Notes: generated by a model not told the origin, from the letters alone. DNA of 39,707 nt from an uncultured Bacteroidales bacterium (GCA_905236635.1 CAJOCJ010000018.1:1-39707); one strand, 5' to 3'. Positions 15,563 through 24,293 are shown, numbered from the stretch's first letter. Translations and numbers: made by a program.

Positions 15563-16876
15563 TTATAAATCCATTTCAAATATTATACAATCATACTCAA
15601 CACAGATTATCTTGCTGAATTCCAGATATTGCCCATCATGTAACTTTTCAAGTCCATTATATCTTTTGATGGCTTTTTCTAATATTTCCTGGTCAAATCC
15701 GCCATTGGGATAATGTAAAACCGCAATCTCTGTAGTTTTCTTGGATGCACAATGCTTGAGTCCGCGGAGTATGTTGTTTTCGGTGACCGTCTCGCAACTT
15801 GCTATCTCAAAACTGCAATTATCCCATAAACCTTCTGTAAATCTTTCACCGATTACATTACTTTTTTCAGCGCCGAAAATAACAGAACGACCTTTTTTGA
15901 ATCCAGCTTTTTGAACGTCTTTTTCATAAGTCCCTTTTGCTTTGTCGAAATTGTGGTCTTTATGCGTGGCCTTGAGGCCTCCATTCCCCCAGTCAAAATC
16001 GACATCGGTATAGTCTTTGTCAGCTTTGAGCCTCTGGTACTCTTGAGCGTTGTCGAGAATACGTCTTACCTCCTCCCGGGTCGTTTCCTTCAGCTTGTAT
16101 TCATACTCTTTCGGCAGACGCTTGAAATAGGCGTGTCCGGCAGGGAACGCTATGCCATGTTTACCGAAGTTGATCTGGAACATCTTAGGCACTTGTGGCG
16201 GTATGATTTTCTCGCTCGGTGTCTCCTTGGCGGCTGACGACGGAAGCTGTATCACCTCACACCTGCAGCCCCATCCGTTAGGTGGCATGTAGATGTCCCA
16301 GAACGGGTCATCGACACGTTTCTTCACGCCGTTGAGCCTGGCGTGGTCTTCGCGTGTGTTGCTGTCCATCACCGCCTGGTACTGGAGCATCGGCATTGCC
16401 TTGGCGTTTCTCTTGAACTCGTTCCACCGGGCGCCACACTGGCTTGCGGCTATTGCCTGGTTGTATTCGGTGCGCAACCAGTTGCCGTTGTATTTGGCAT
16501 CAATCTCCTCCACGACTTTTCGGAATTCCTCAAAGCTTCTTATCCTGTCGCCGTCGCGCAAGGCATCGGTCATATCGCGAAGCTCATGATAGTTCTTTGC
16601 CGCCGAGAAACTGTAAACGTTTTCCGTTATCTTTGCCAGCGTCTCCCAGTCCGGGGAGTTGTATGCCACGTCGTTTATCCCCATTCCATAGCCTTTTTTG
16701 ACAGCCCCAATCAATTGCGAAGCTGTTGCTCTCAACAAATCCATTTGGACATCGGTTGAGCCAGTCTCGTATATCTCGCGTGCGGCTCTCTCGATGGCTT
16801 CAGCGACATCCTTTGACACGGATATACCGGCAGCTATCGGCAAAGTGCCACAGCATGGCGATGGTGGATATAGCAT
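15563..16876 (-). CDS. MuF head morphogenesis protein with C-terminal toxin-like nuclease domain
   Basis: A 437-residue two-part protein. Residues 1-215 form the MuF (Mu gp30, SPP1 gp7-like) minor head domain with the signature DSNTREDHARLNG (171-183) and MPPNGWGCRCEVI (198-209). Residues ~295-437 (LKATHKDHNFDKAKG ... GLKHCASKKTTEIAV ... CIIFEMDL) form a separate alpha/beta domain resembling the BECR-fold RNases found at the C-termini of MuF polymorphic toxins and CDI proteins. MuF is packaged in the head, so this domain could enter the next host. The MuF half is certain; the nuclease identity is inferred. Confidence 0.75.
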   Translation of the reverse strand: MLYPPSPCCGTLPIAAGISVSKDVAEAIERAAREIYETGSTDVQMDLLRATASQLIGAVKKGYGMGINDVAYNSPDWETLAKITENVYSFSAAKNYHELRDMTDALRDGDRIRSFEEFRKVVEEIDAKYNGNWLRTEYNQAIAASQCGARWNEFKRNAKAMPMLQYQAVMDSNTREDHARLNGVKKRVDDPFWDIYMPPNGWGCRCEVIQLPSSAAKETPSEKIIPPQVPKMFQINFGKHGIAFPAGHAYFKRLPKEYEYKLKETTREEVRRILDNAQEYQRLKADKDYTDVDFDWGNGGLKATHKDHNFDKAKGTYEKDVQKAGFKKGRSVIFGAEKSNVIGERFTEGLWDNCSFEIASCETVTENNILRGLKHCASKKTTEIAVLHYPNGGFDQEILEKAIKRYNGLEKLHDGQYLEFSKIICVEYDCIIFEMDL

Positions 16877-16908
16877 GGGAAGCAGGGCTTCACCCTTTCC
16901 TTGCTTCC

Positions 16909-18090
16909 CTAACGAAAATTTTCCGAAAGGTTATCCGTCTGGAAAGGGTTCTCTTTCACCCCGGTTATCGGAATGTCGAAGGTTTTGCTCACCCATTCCT
17001 GGTCTATTTCATAATGCTGCAGCGCGGTGTTGACTATATCCCAATGCTCCTTAAGCGTCAGCTCGCTGCCATGGTCAAACTCGAAATAGTCTGTCTTCGG
17101 GCTGATGCCGTATCCCCAATAATCCAGAATCGGGAAAAGCTGGTCGTTGACGACAAACTCCACCAAGCGGCTGTCGGCCTGTGCGAGCTTCTCGTCAAGG
17201 TTGCGTTCATGAACCTCGCTCTGGCTCCTTGAACTGCCGTTATCGGTCACCATGGTGCCACCGACTATAGCTTTTGATATCTCGTTGTCGAGAGCGTCTA
17301 TCTGAGCCTTGTACACCTGGAACGAGTCGCCACCGGTGAACGGCTGTATGTTTAGTGAAGTGCCTTCAGGAAGCACGGCTGTTGCCGCCTCCCCGAGAGC
17401 CTGCAGCATCTTCTGAACCTTGGCGACATTGGCGTCATCCGTCTTGTTTGTTGTGGCAGAGATGAGAGGCATGCCGTATCGCTCTGAGAACTCGGCCCAC
17501 GACTGCTGCGCGTTGCGTTTCCATATCAGCCCACCGCAGATGTCTGCCATGATGCCGAGATCTTCAGGCTCGCCGAAGCGCACAATATTGTTTTCAAACC
17601 CGGTTGAAATGTCGATATATTTGTCGCCTCCGACCTCAAGATAGACACGTTGCAGTCTTCCGCACACATTGCGCCTTGGTACCAATCGCCAATCCATGCT
17701 GGCGGAGTTGACAAGTTCAAGGATGGTGTATCCTTTGGTGACACACTCAAGCCCCTTCTCCATGAAGTTATAGAACCACTTCTTTTGAAGCATCTTTGTC
17801 TTTCCCTCATCGACCTCTCCGGTCTTGATGTCCTTGACGGAGAACTTGCGGCTTGTTGTGGCCGCTTTGCGAAGTTCCGACTGCGCTATGAAATGACCGT
17901 CGGCCTTAAGGTTTTCGTACAAATCCTGCAGCACGTAGTTGCGCGGGTTGGTCGGGTCTTCCGCCATCTTGAGCGCGTTGCGCCATTTCCTGATTTCAGC
18001 GCGGCTTTTGTCCTTGAATTCAGATATGATGGCAGCTACGATGTCGCTGTCCTTTTTTACGGCTTTCGTTTGTCGTTTGTCTTTGCTCAT
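16909..18090 (-). CDS. Portal protein, DUF935 (Mu gp29-like)
   Basis: A 393-residue portal protein that forms the dodecameric vertex through which DNA is packaged and ejected. It shows the DUF935 pattern: WRNALKMAEDPTNPRNYVLQ near the N-terminus, FMEKGLECVTKGYTILELVN, RNAQQSWAEFSERYGMPLIS and the C-terminal VGGTMVTDNGSSRSQSEVHE. The ATG at 18090 was chosen over an upstream TTG. It is shorter than Mu gp29 (512), which is common in Bacteroidales members. Confidence 0.88.
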   Translation of the reverse strand: MSKDKRQTKAVKKDSDIVAAIISEFKDKSRAEIRKWRNALKMAEDPTNPRNYVLQDLYENLKADGHFIAQSELRKAATTSRKFSVKDIKTGEVDEGKTKMLQKKWFYNFMEKGLECVTKGYTILELVNSASMDWRLVPRRNVCGRLQRVYLEVGGDKYIDISTGFENNIVRFGEPEDLGIMADICGGLIWKRNAQQSWAEFSERYGMPLISATTNKTDDANVAKVQKMLQALGEAATAVLPEGTSLNIQPFTGGDSFQVYKAQIDALDNEISKAIVGGTMVTDNGSSRSQSEVHERNLDEKLAQADSRLVEFVVNDQLFPILDYWGYGISPKTDYFEFDHGSELTLKEHWDIVNTALQHYEIDQEWVSKTFDIPITGVKENPFQTDNLSENFR

Positions 18091-18092
18091 AA

Positions 18093-18509
18093 TCAATACT
18101 TGTTAAAATTCTGCTTATAGCGTGATACGATTGATATGTCACTCTTGTAATCGTCATCGCCAAGCTGCGGAAGATCACTCTGCAGTGTGCCGTCACCTAC
18201 AGCCTTGAGCCAATCAAGAGCGTCCTGATAGCGTTGTGCGCGGAGTTCCGGAATCTTTCTCGGTGCCCGTTTGCTCCATAGATGGTAAAGAGCGATGTCG
18301 ATGGTTATCATCACAATGAACAGGTCGCGGTCGTCACCTGTTGCGGAAAATATGGTTCTGCAGTCGTAACGACCGCCGATATACTGTTTAATCTGGTCGA
18401 TGGCCATGCGCTCGGCAGTGCCGAGGTTAGCGTTGCCTTCAGATGAGTCAAGCAGGGACAATATCTCCTGTCTCACCTGTACGTCGTAGTCTGATTCGTT
18501 GATGAACAT
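18093..18509 (-). CDS. DUF1320, Mu gp36-like head-tail connector
   Basis: A 138-residue protein. The pattern INESDYDVQVRQEIL, AERMAIDQIKQYIGGRYDC and MITIDIALYHLWSKRAPRKIP fits DUF1320 (Mu gp36), probably a head-tail connector. The ATG at 18509 lies 1 bp from the terminase stop; the longer upstream frame is a shadow of the terminase gene. It sits between terminase and portal, earlier than in Mu. Confidence 0.8.
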   Translation of the reverse strand: MFINESDYDVQVRQEILSLLDSSEGNANLGTAERMAIDQIKQYIGGRYDCRTIFSATGDDRDLFIVMITIDIALYHLWSKRAPRKIPELRAQRYQDALDWLKAVGDGTLQSDLPQLGDDDYKSDISIVSRYKQNFNKY

Positions 18510-18510
18510 A

Positions 18511-20091
18511 TTAGAATCTGTTTTTGTTACGTGAAATCCTTTCCTGTCTTGATGTGATATGGATGTTACCGATATCGCATCGTTCAAGCGTGTAAAGTTC
18601 CTTACAGGCACCGTGAACAGCATCCGGACCGTCATCGTTAGCCTGGCTTCCTTTCTCGAAAGCGAGGAACTGGTCAACCAGACACACCATATCCGGATCG
18701 TTCACCAAATCCTCGTTGAATATCATGTTATGACGCTCAAAGTGTCCTGACAGAGACTCAATTCTGTCGAATTTGTCGGCCTTGCCTCGTTTGTCAGCCA
18801 CCACCGGGATGTAATATCCGCGTTTGTCCCCTTCGAGATCAAAGTCGCTTACAAAGTCATCCATGGCAAACAAGCCCTCTATCTTATATTTGATATTGTA
18901 TCTGTCGAGATGTCTGTCCTCATACAAGTTATAGAGCCATTCAGCACATTTGGCACGGCTACCGCGACGCAGATATGCGTATATGACATGGAACTGCCTC
19001 TTGTATTTGCCTACCAGAATCATTCCTTTGAAGTCACCGGCATCTTTATAGGAAAGGTCGCCATAGAAACACAATGCATCGTACTGGCCAAGCGGCAGCA
19101 TCTTACCCCAGATGATGTCCTGGTGCTTGAATATAGTGCCGTCTTCAATGTGCTTGTGCATATATTCGCGCATGAACGACCTGTATGGTGTGGTGTTGAA
19201 TTTGTTTCTCCAGTATTCGGCTGAAGTCTTTTCAGGCCATTCTGGTTCAAAAGTGTTGAGGTTTTTCACCGCACACACTGTCATCACTTCGAAAACGTCT
19301 TCGTCGCCTGTCTGCTTGGCTTTGGCCTTGGCTTCGATGAAGTAGTTCTTCAGACGGTTGGTGATAGACTTCTTGTGGAAGTTGTTATTGGCATATATGA
19401 AACGCTCCGTGCTGTCGTTGTCGCTGTCGAAGCATCCCCACACATCCTCGGTGATGAAATCAACCGCCTGGCGCATGAGCCTGTCGTTGTTCACATGGCG
19501 TTTGTTGTCAACATCATCAACCACTATATAGTCGGGTCTGTTTTCTTCATCACGTGCGCCGCGCGGATTTTCAAGAAAACCCAACGACATGAAGTGTACG
19601 CCGTCCGATGTGGAGAAATCGCCTTCAGCCCAGTCCCCGTATTGGTAGCGGTTCCCGTAATCCCTGATTAAACGCTGGTTAAACTGTATTTGAGCCTGTA
19701 TGTCGCTAAGCAGCTGTGCGGCCTTGTCGCTTGTCTCCCCGACAAGGAGCATGAATTTGAGGTCGTGAAGTGCAAGATACAGATAGAGAGGGATGCCCAT
19801 GTCGATATGGACTGACTTGGCGGCCGAGCGGTACCATTCAGCCATTATCTTGATGCGCTTGTTCTTTATTATCTTTTGGGCGAGAGCCTTGTGGAACCAA
19901 GCGCACGGTTTTTTCGCGTAGTTTGGGAAATAGTATTCGAACCACTTGATGTAGTCTTTCTCAAGGGCTTTCATACGTTTGGCCTTTTGAGCTTCTGTCT
20001 CTACATCATCTATGGTGCGTATGCTCAGAGCCTTACTCTTGACTCTTTCCCAATGCGCGAGGGCTTGTTTCTCTGTCCTGATGGCACCCAT
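18511..20091 (-). CDS. terL: Terminase large subunit
   Basis: A 526-residue packaging motor. The ATPase half has a degenerate Walker A around residues 87-93 (WYRSAAKS) and Walker B YIVVDDVD (188-195). The RNase-H-like nuclease half begins at FYGDLSYKDAGDFKG with D345 as first metal ligand and continues to FAMDDFVSDF. It resembles Mu gp28-type terminases. It overlaps the terminase small subunit by 1 bp. In Mu-like phages packaging includes host DNA at the ends. A phased TTTAAA pair lies at 19668-19684. Confidence 0.9.
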   Translation of the reverse strand: MGAIRTEKQALAHWERVKSKALSIRTIDDVETEAQKAKRMKALEKDYIKWFEYYFPNYAKKPCAWFHKALAQKIIKNKRIKIMAEWYRSAAKSVHIDMGIPLYLYLALHDLKFMLLVGETSDKAAQLLSDIQAQIQFNQRLIRDYGNRYQYGDWAEGDFSTSDGVHFMSLGFLENPRGARDEENRPDYIVVDDVDNKRHVNNDRLMRQAVDFITEDVWGCFDSDNDSTERFIYANNNFHKKSITNRLKNYFIEAKAKAKQTGDEDVFEVMTVCAVKNLNTFEPEWPEKTSAEYWRNKFNTTPYRSFMREYMHKHIEDGTIFKHQDIIWGKMLPLGQYDALCFYGDLSYKDAGDFKGMILVGKYKRQFHVIYAYLRRGSRAKCAEWLYNLYEDRHLDRYNIKYKIEGLFAMDDFVSDFDLEGDKRGYYIPVVADKRGKADKFDRIESLSGHFERHNMIFNEDLVNDPDMVCLVDQFLAFEKGSQANDDGPDAVHGACKELYTLERCDIGNIHITSRQERISRNKNRF

Positions 20092-20537
20092 TATTCAATT
20101 GTTGTGTTGTTAAGCTTCTCTGCGATGAACAAATCTTGGTATTTGGTCATGGTTCTGATGAGTTCCGGGGAAAGCTCTGCATCAAATCTCATGCGAGTCT
20201 GAAGCCAGTTGTTGTAGGCTGAAAACACCTCAATGATGGTTACGACGTTGGTTTTTTTGTCAAGCTTTTCGATCGATGCGGCTATCTTGGCGAGATCGTC
20301 TGGAGTCCAGTTTGCATCATCAAGTCTCTCGCTGACCTTCTTCAGCATCTTGGCTACTATCTCCTGTCGTGAGACTGTCTTGGCGGCTCTCATCTCCTCC
20401 CAGTTCTCTTTACGGCTCCATGCGCTCACTGTTGTCTCCGACACGTCGAGACGCTGTGCTATCTCTTTTTGCGGCAAGCCCTGCATATAGTAGAGCTTTG
20501 CAAGTTCCCTTTTCATTTCGGATTCTTTTTTCGTCAT
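20091..20537 (-). CDS. terS: Terminase small subunit, HTH type
   Basis: A 148-residue protein with an N-terminal helix-turn-helix (QKEIAQRLDVSETTVSAWSR, residues ~23-42), a helical oligomerisation region and a C-terminal tail, the layout of small terminase subunits that recognise the packaging site. It is the first gene of the leftward late operon and begins 33 bp from the inverted-repeat promoter element at 20570. Confidence 0.8.
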   Translation of the reverse strand: MTKKESEMKRELAKLYYMQGLPQKEIAQRLDVSETTVSAWSRKENWEEMRAAKTVSRQEIVAKMLKKVSERLDDANWTPDDLAKIAASIEKLDKKTNVVTIIEVFSAYNNWLQTRMRFDAELSPELIRTMTKYQDLFIAEKLNNTTIE

Positions 20538-20569
20538 GTTTTTTGAATTGAAATTTTGTGCAAAAGTCG

Positions 20570-20650
20570 CCTATATATCATTGATAGAAAAAAAGTTGGA
20601 AGTATTACTGCATTATTTTTTAATAGATGGGATAATGTTCGGACTTTTGC
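20570..20650. promoter_or_regulatory. Divergent late promoter region with symmetric inverted repeat
   Basis: GCAAAAGTC (20570-20578) and GACTTTTGC (20642-20650) form a perfect 9-bp inverted repeat 63 bp apart. Each copy lies just upstream of a late arm: 33 bp before the small terminase start and 22 bp before the protease start. On each strand it reads GACTTTTGC, close to but not matching TAnnTTTG, which suggests promoters that need an activator, as Mu late promoters do. The interval is AT-rich. The symmetry is observed; the role is inferred. Confidence 0.6.
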
Positions 20651-20671
20651 ATCGTGTTTCAACGAAAAGCT

Positions 20672-21739
20672 ATGAAAAACGAACTGAAATTATATGGCGA
20701 GATCTTCCCGGACACCGAGAATTCGGCCAAACGATTTATCGAGAGGCTGAACGAAGCTTGTGAGGGCAGTAATGATGTGATCAACCTGCATATTCACTGT
20801 TATGGCGGCAGCGTGATTGAAGGTAATCTGATATACAATGCCATAGCACAGTGCAAGAAGCCTGTTGATGTGTATGTTGACGGCTTGGCGGCAAGTATGG
20901 GCAGCGTGATAATAATGGCGGCCAGAAAGATATATATGGCCAAGAACGCCTTCCTTATGGTGCATGCGCCTTCAGCCTGTGTCGTCGGAACTGCCGAAGA
21001 GATGGAAAAAGAGGCATTGTTGCTGCGCAAGATGGAAAATGTCTTGATAGCGGCATACGCCAAAAGAACCGGCAATAAAGAAGACGATATTAAGGAATGG
21101 ATGAAGGGTGACAACTGGTTCTCGGCTGAAGATGCTCTTCTGGAAAACTTGTGCGATGGGGTCGTTGACGTGTTCGATGCCGACATCCTGCCAAAAGACG
21201 TGGAAATCACGAAGCTGTCTGCAAGCGCACTGATGCGGCATGCGGCTTTATTTAATAACCTAAATAAACATCAAGAAATGGACAAAAAAAGTCTTATTGA
21301 AAAATTCGGGCTCACCGGGGTGACACCCGACTCATCGGATGCTGAAGTTATGGCGGCACTCGAGGCGAAGTTCAATGAGGGCACCAACGGAAAGAAGGTG
21401 GCTGAAGAGGAACTCGCAAACATGAAAAAGAAACAGATCACAGACGCGGTCAGTGAGGCTATCAAAGCCAACAAGATCCCTGAGAGCCAGCGTGCCAACT
21501 ATGTGGCTATCGGCGAGAAAAACGGTATAGAGACACTTACCTCTATCCTTGGCGAGATCAAAGTGGCACAGCCTTCGATTATCGGAGCTCTCGGCAAACA
21601 AGGCGGCTCGCCATCCAATGAGCGCGACAGCTGGGACTGGGAAAAGTGGCAGGCGAACGACCCTCGCGGGCTTGAAAAGATGAAAGTTGAGGATCCTGAC
21701 AAATTCAAGGCATTGTATGATGCCAAGTATTCAAAATAA
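20672..21739 (+). CDS. ClpP-like prohead protease with C-terminal scaffold
   Basis: A 355-residue fusion of a maturation protease and a scaffold. The S14 (ClpP-fold) domain spans ~1-180 with the oxyanion strand CYGGSV, catalytic Ser75 (GLAASMGS) and His98 (LMVHAPS). Residues 203-355 are helical and charged, as in Mu gpI/gpZ, and end in EDPDKFKALYDAKYSK. It processes the capsid during prohead maturation. The ATG at 20672 was chosen over an upstream GTG; it is the first gene of the rightward late operon. Confidence 0.88.
   Translation: MKNELKLYGEIFPDTENSAKRFIERLNEACEGSNDVINLHIHCYGGSVIEGNLIYNAIAQCKKPVDVYVDGLAASMGSVIIMAARKIYMAKNAFLMVHAPSACVVGTAEEMEKEALLLRKMENVLIAAYAKRTGNKEDDIKEWMKGDNWFSAEDALLENLCDGVVDVFDADILPKDVEITKLSASALMRHAALFNNLNKHQEMDKKSLIEKFGLTGVTPDSSDAEVMAALEAKFNEGTNGKKVAEEELANMKKKQITDAVSEAIKANKIPESQRANYVAIGEKNGIETLTSILGEIKVAQPSIIGALGKQGGSPSNERDSWDWEKWQANDPRGLEKMKVEDPDKFKALYDAKYSK
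21278..21739 (+). CDS. Internal-start scaffold protein (Mu gpZ analogue)
   Basis: An in-frame ATG at 21278 would produce the 153-residue C-terminal part alone. It follows an AT-rich stretch (TTTAATAACCTAAATAAA) unlike the surrounding coding sequence but like the leaders of separate genes here. The domain boundary lies at the same place. Mu makes its scaffold Z from an internal start in gene I, so the same strategy is likely; it has not been shown here. Confidence 0.55.
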   Translation: MDKKSLIEKFGLTGVTPDSSDAEVMAALEAKFNEGTNGKKVAEEELANMKKKQITDAVSEAIKANKIPESQRANYVAIGEKNGIETLTSILGEIKVAQPSIIGALGKQGGSPSNERDSWDWEKWQANDPRGLEKMKVEDPDKFKALYDAKYSK

Positions 21740-21755
21740 CAAAAACACCAACAAC

Positions 21756-22802
21756 ATGAAAAAATTCTTTGCATTAATCCTTGCGGTGGTGGTTAACTGC
21801 ATTTTCGGCGCGACATTGGCTACAGCAGCTGGCGTGGCACCTGTTCTCGGAGCGGTGGCGCTCAATGCCGTCGGATGTATCCACATGTTGCCTGCTGGCA
21901 GCCTATTATCAGGTGTATATACTGAAGTGTGGACGGGCCAGATTATTGAAAAACTGCGTGAAGACGAAAAGGGGACATTCCTTGATGGTATAGAGGATTT
22001 TAGTGCCTTTGCCGAGAATGATGTCGTTCATCTTGTGGCGGAAGGAGCTGACCCTGATGTACTCATTAATAACACAGAATATCCTATACCTGGGCAGAAT
22101 CTTAACGATACCGATGTGCCAATTAGTCTTGACAAATTCCAGACCAAGAAAACACCTGTTACCGATGATGAACTTTATGCGATTTCATACGACAAAATGG
22201 CAAGTGTGAAGAGACGCCATGGCAAATCCATAACAAATCAAAAACTTGCGAAGGCAATCTATAACATTGCCCCTAATAGCCATACCGCCTCGACTCCAAT
22301 TGTCGAGACATCCGGCGAGGTTGACAACGGCAGACAGCGTATTACAAGAGCCGATATCATCAAACTCAAGCAATACTTTGACGATATGAATGTTCCGGAG
22401 GAGGGACGCCGTCTTGTGTTATGCAGCGATCATGTGAATGATTTGCTGTTGCTTGACCAGGCTTTCAAAGACCAATACCACAATTACAAAACTGGCAAGA
22501 TTAGCGACATGTATAGTTTTGAAATCTATGAAAGGAACGCTATGCCAGTGTATTCAACAGATGGTACCAAAAAATCATTTGGAGCAATTGCGGGACCAGG
22601 GGAATTTCGTGCTTCAGTGGCTTTTTCAACAAGCAGGGTTTGGAAGGCTACAGGCGGAACCAAGATGTACTATCGCGAAGCGGCCACAGACCCGGACTAC
22701 CAGCAGAATTTAATTAACTTCCGTCATTACTTCAAGGCGGCAAGATTCAAGAACGAGGCTGTCGGTGCAATCATGTCGAAGGCTGTTACGTCACAAAACT
22801 GA
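21756..22802 (+). CDS. Major capsid protein with hydrophobic N-terminal segment
   Basis: A 348-residue protein in the major capsid position: after protease/scaffold and before tail genes. Its body has HK97-type features, including a long acidic N-arm, the DDMNVPEEGRRLVLCSDHVN segment typical of a P-domain, and an E-loop-like region. Oddly, residues 1-26 (MKKFFALILAVVVNC ...) look exactly like a signal peptide. The segment is probably removed by the prohead protease or acts in prohead assembly; export is unlikely for a capsid. The start follows ACAAC and is the only good ATG. Confidence 0.8.
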   Translation: MKKFFALILAVVVNCIFGATLATAAGVAPVLGAVALNAVGCIHMLPAGSLLSGVYTEVWTGQIIEKLREDEKGTFLDGIEDFSAFAENDVVHLVAEGADPDVLINNTEYPIPGQNLNDTDVPISLDKFQTKKTPVTDDELYAISYDKMASVKRRHGKSITNQKLAKAIYNIAPNSHTASTPIVETSGEVDNGRQRITRADIIKLKQYFDDMNVPEEGRRLVLCSDHVNDLLLLDQAFKDQYHNYKTGKISDMYSFEIYERNAMPVYSTDGTKKSFGAIAGPGEFRASVAFSTSRVWKATGGTKMYYREAATDPDYQQNLINFRHYFKAARFKNEAVGAIMSKAVTSQN

Positions 22803-22814
22803 TTTGATTAACCA

Positions 22815-22833
22815 AGGGGGCTCGGTGCCCCCT
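22815..22833 (+). terminator. Hairpin after the major capsid gene
   Basis: AGGGGGC and GCCCCCT form a perfect 7-bp GC-rich stem around TCGGT, 12 bp after the capsid stop. There is no T-run, so it is more likely an mRNA-stabilising or partial-termination hairpin that raises capsid yield relative to tail genes. Confidence 0.5.
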
Positions 22834-22849
22834 ACAACTATGTAATATT

Positions 22850-23017
22850 ATGGCAAACAACACAGAATCAACAATGGAGAAAAAAGCTAAGGAATTGATG
22901 AAAAAGCTTTCTGTCAACGAGATTTACTCCAATTCCAAGAAAGAGTTCTTCACGTCATACAATCTCGCTGTCAACAGTGAAGACGGTGACGTTTCAAAAA
23001 TCAAAACATACAAATAA
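22850..23017 (+). CDS. Small protein between capsid and sheath genes
   Basis: A 55-residue charged protein (MANNTESTMEKKAKELMKKL start), found by reading the gap. It ends 2 bp before the sheath start and begins after an A-rich leader. No family is recognised. The position suggests a minor head or tail protein. Confidence 0.6.
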   Translation: MANNTESTMEKKAKELMKKLSVNEIYSNSKKEFFTSYNLAVNSEDGDVSKIKTYK

Positions 23018-23019
23018 CT

Positions 23020-24291
23020 ATGGGAAATTTAAAAGGTGTAGATATACAGCGCGGTGCCATCGGCCCGGCTGTCAACGGTAACAAGGACTCCGTCTGCGGC
23101 CTCCTTGCCAATGGCCCTGCTGTGGCCGCTGGTAGCGGTGCCGTGGGTATCGCCCTTGGAGAGACCGTCAAGCTCACATCAGTGGCCGACGCTGAAGCTT
23201 TGGGCATCAACGAGGCTTATGACACTACCAACAAGGTGCGTGTTTACCGTCATATTTCGGAGTTCTTCCGCATCTGTAAAGAAGGCACTTTGTACCTGAT
23301 GCTGTACAGCGGAACTCCGTCAGATGCGTTTGGTAATACATACGGAAAGAGAATGATTGCCGATTCCAACGGCGAAATCAGAGTTGTCGCCATCGCCTAT
23401 AACCCTGACGAAAACTACGAGCCGACAAACGTGAACGGCATCGACGACAACGTCTATGCGGCCATCTCCGCCGGTCAAGTTTTCTATGACTGGACTTATG
23501 AAACGTTCCGCCCATGTCAGATTGTCCTCGAAGGTAGAGGTTATGCGGCTGTGACATCGGCATCAGCTCTCGATCTGCGCAACATCATAATCGGCGGATC
23601 CGTGCTGGAGGCGTTCAAGGTCTCTGTCTGTATCGGACAGGACTGGGACTACGCCGAGACACAAAATGCCGTCGGCAAGAAATTCGCTGATGTTGGAACG
23701 ATGCTCGGCAGTATCGCCTTGCGTCCAGTAAACCACAACATCGGCGAAGTTGAAGGTGGTGACATCTCAAGTGCCAAAAGAGGTATCTGGGTCACAGCCG
23801 GACTCAGCAACCATAACAAAATCACGGCAGAGGAATCATCCCTCGAAACACTTGACACCAAGGGTTATATCTTCGCAATCTCCTATACCGGTAGATCGGG
23901 TTACTACTGGAACAATGACCACACCTGTACGCCTGTAATCCAGGATAAGGACGGTTATTTCAATGAGTACACCATCAGCTACGGTCGCACCCACGACAAA
24001 GCCGTCCGCGAGCTTAGGACTGCACTTCTCCCACAAGTGAAGAGCACACAGCCTGTTGATCCAGAGACGGGTAAGTTGCCTCAAGCCATAGTGGGTTATT
24101 TCGACGCTCTCGGCGATGATGTTTTCGCAAGAATGGCTTCATCCGGCGAGATAACACAAGGCAAGACCACAACGGACCCTGACAGTAATTTGCTGGTCAT
24201 GCCGCGAGAACTGAAGGTGTCGTTTGTCATCGTGCCGACAGGCCAAATCGACGTAATCAAAGGAACTATCAATCTTAAAACAAGTATTTAG
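23020..24291 (+). CDS. Tail sheath protein, DUF2586-like
   Basis: A 423-residue protein that forms the contractile sheath. It begins with a handshake-type extended segment (MGNLKGVDIQRGAIGPA), has the central ISAGQVFYDWTYETFRPCQIVLEGRG region, the sheath-core SSAKRGIWVTAGLSN and the terminal SFVIVPTGQIDVIKGTINLKT strand that plugs into neighbouring subunits. This matches DUF2586-family sheaths of Bacteroidales myophages. It shows the tail is contractile. Confidence 0.8.
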   Translation: MGNLKGVDIQRGAIGPAVNGNKDSVCGLLANGPAVAAGSGAVGIALGETVKLTSVADAEALGINEAYDTTNKVRVYRHISEFFRICKEGTLYLMLYSGTPSDAFGNTYGKRMIADSNGEIRVVAIAYNPDENYEPTNVNGIDDNVYAAISAGQVFYDWTYETFRPCQIVLEGRGYAAVTSASALDLRNIIIGGSVLEAFKVSVCIGQDWDYAETQNAVGKKFADVGTMLGSIALRPVNHNIGEVEGGDISSAKRGIWVTAGLSNHNKITAEESSLETLDTKGYIFAISYTGRSGYYWNNDHTCTPVIQDKDGYFNEYTISYGRTHDKAVRELRTALLPQVKSTQPVDPETGKLPQAIVGYFDALGDDVFARMASSGEITQGKTTTDPDSNLLVMPRELKVSFVIVPTGQIDVIKGTINLKTSI

Positions 24292-24293
24292 TC

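Noticed and set aside
15515-15565. Plus-strand TATTTTTG box followed by a small hairpin and T-run, a possible short RNA
   Set aside because: The predicted RNA would be under 50 nt, upstream spacing to a -33 box is poor, and the stem has only six pairs; more simply the gap between two minus-strand genes.
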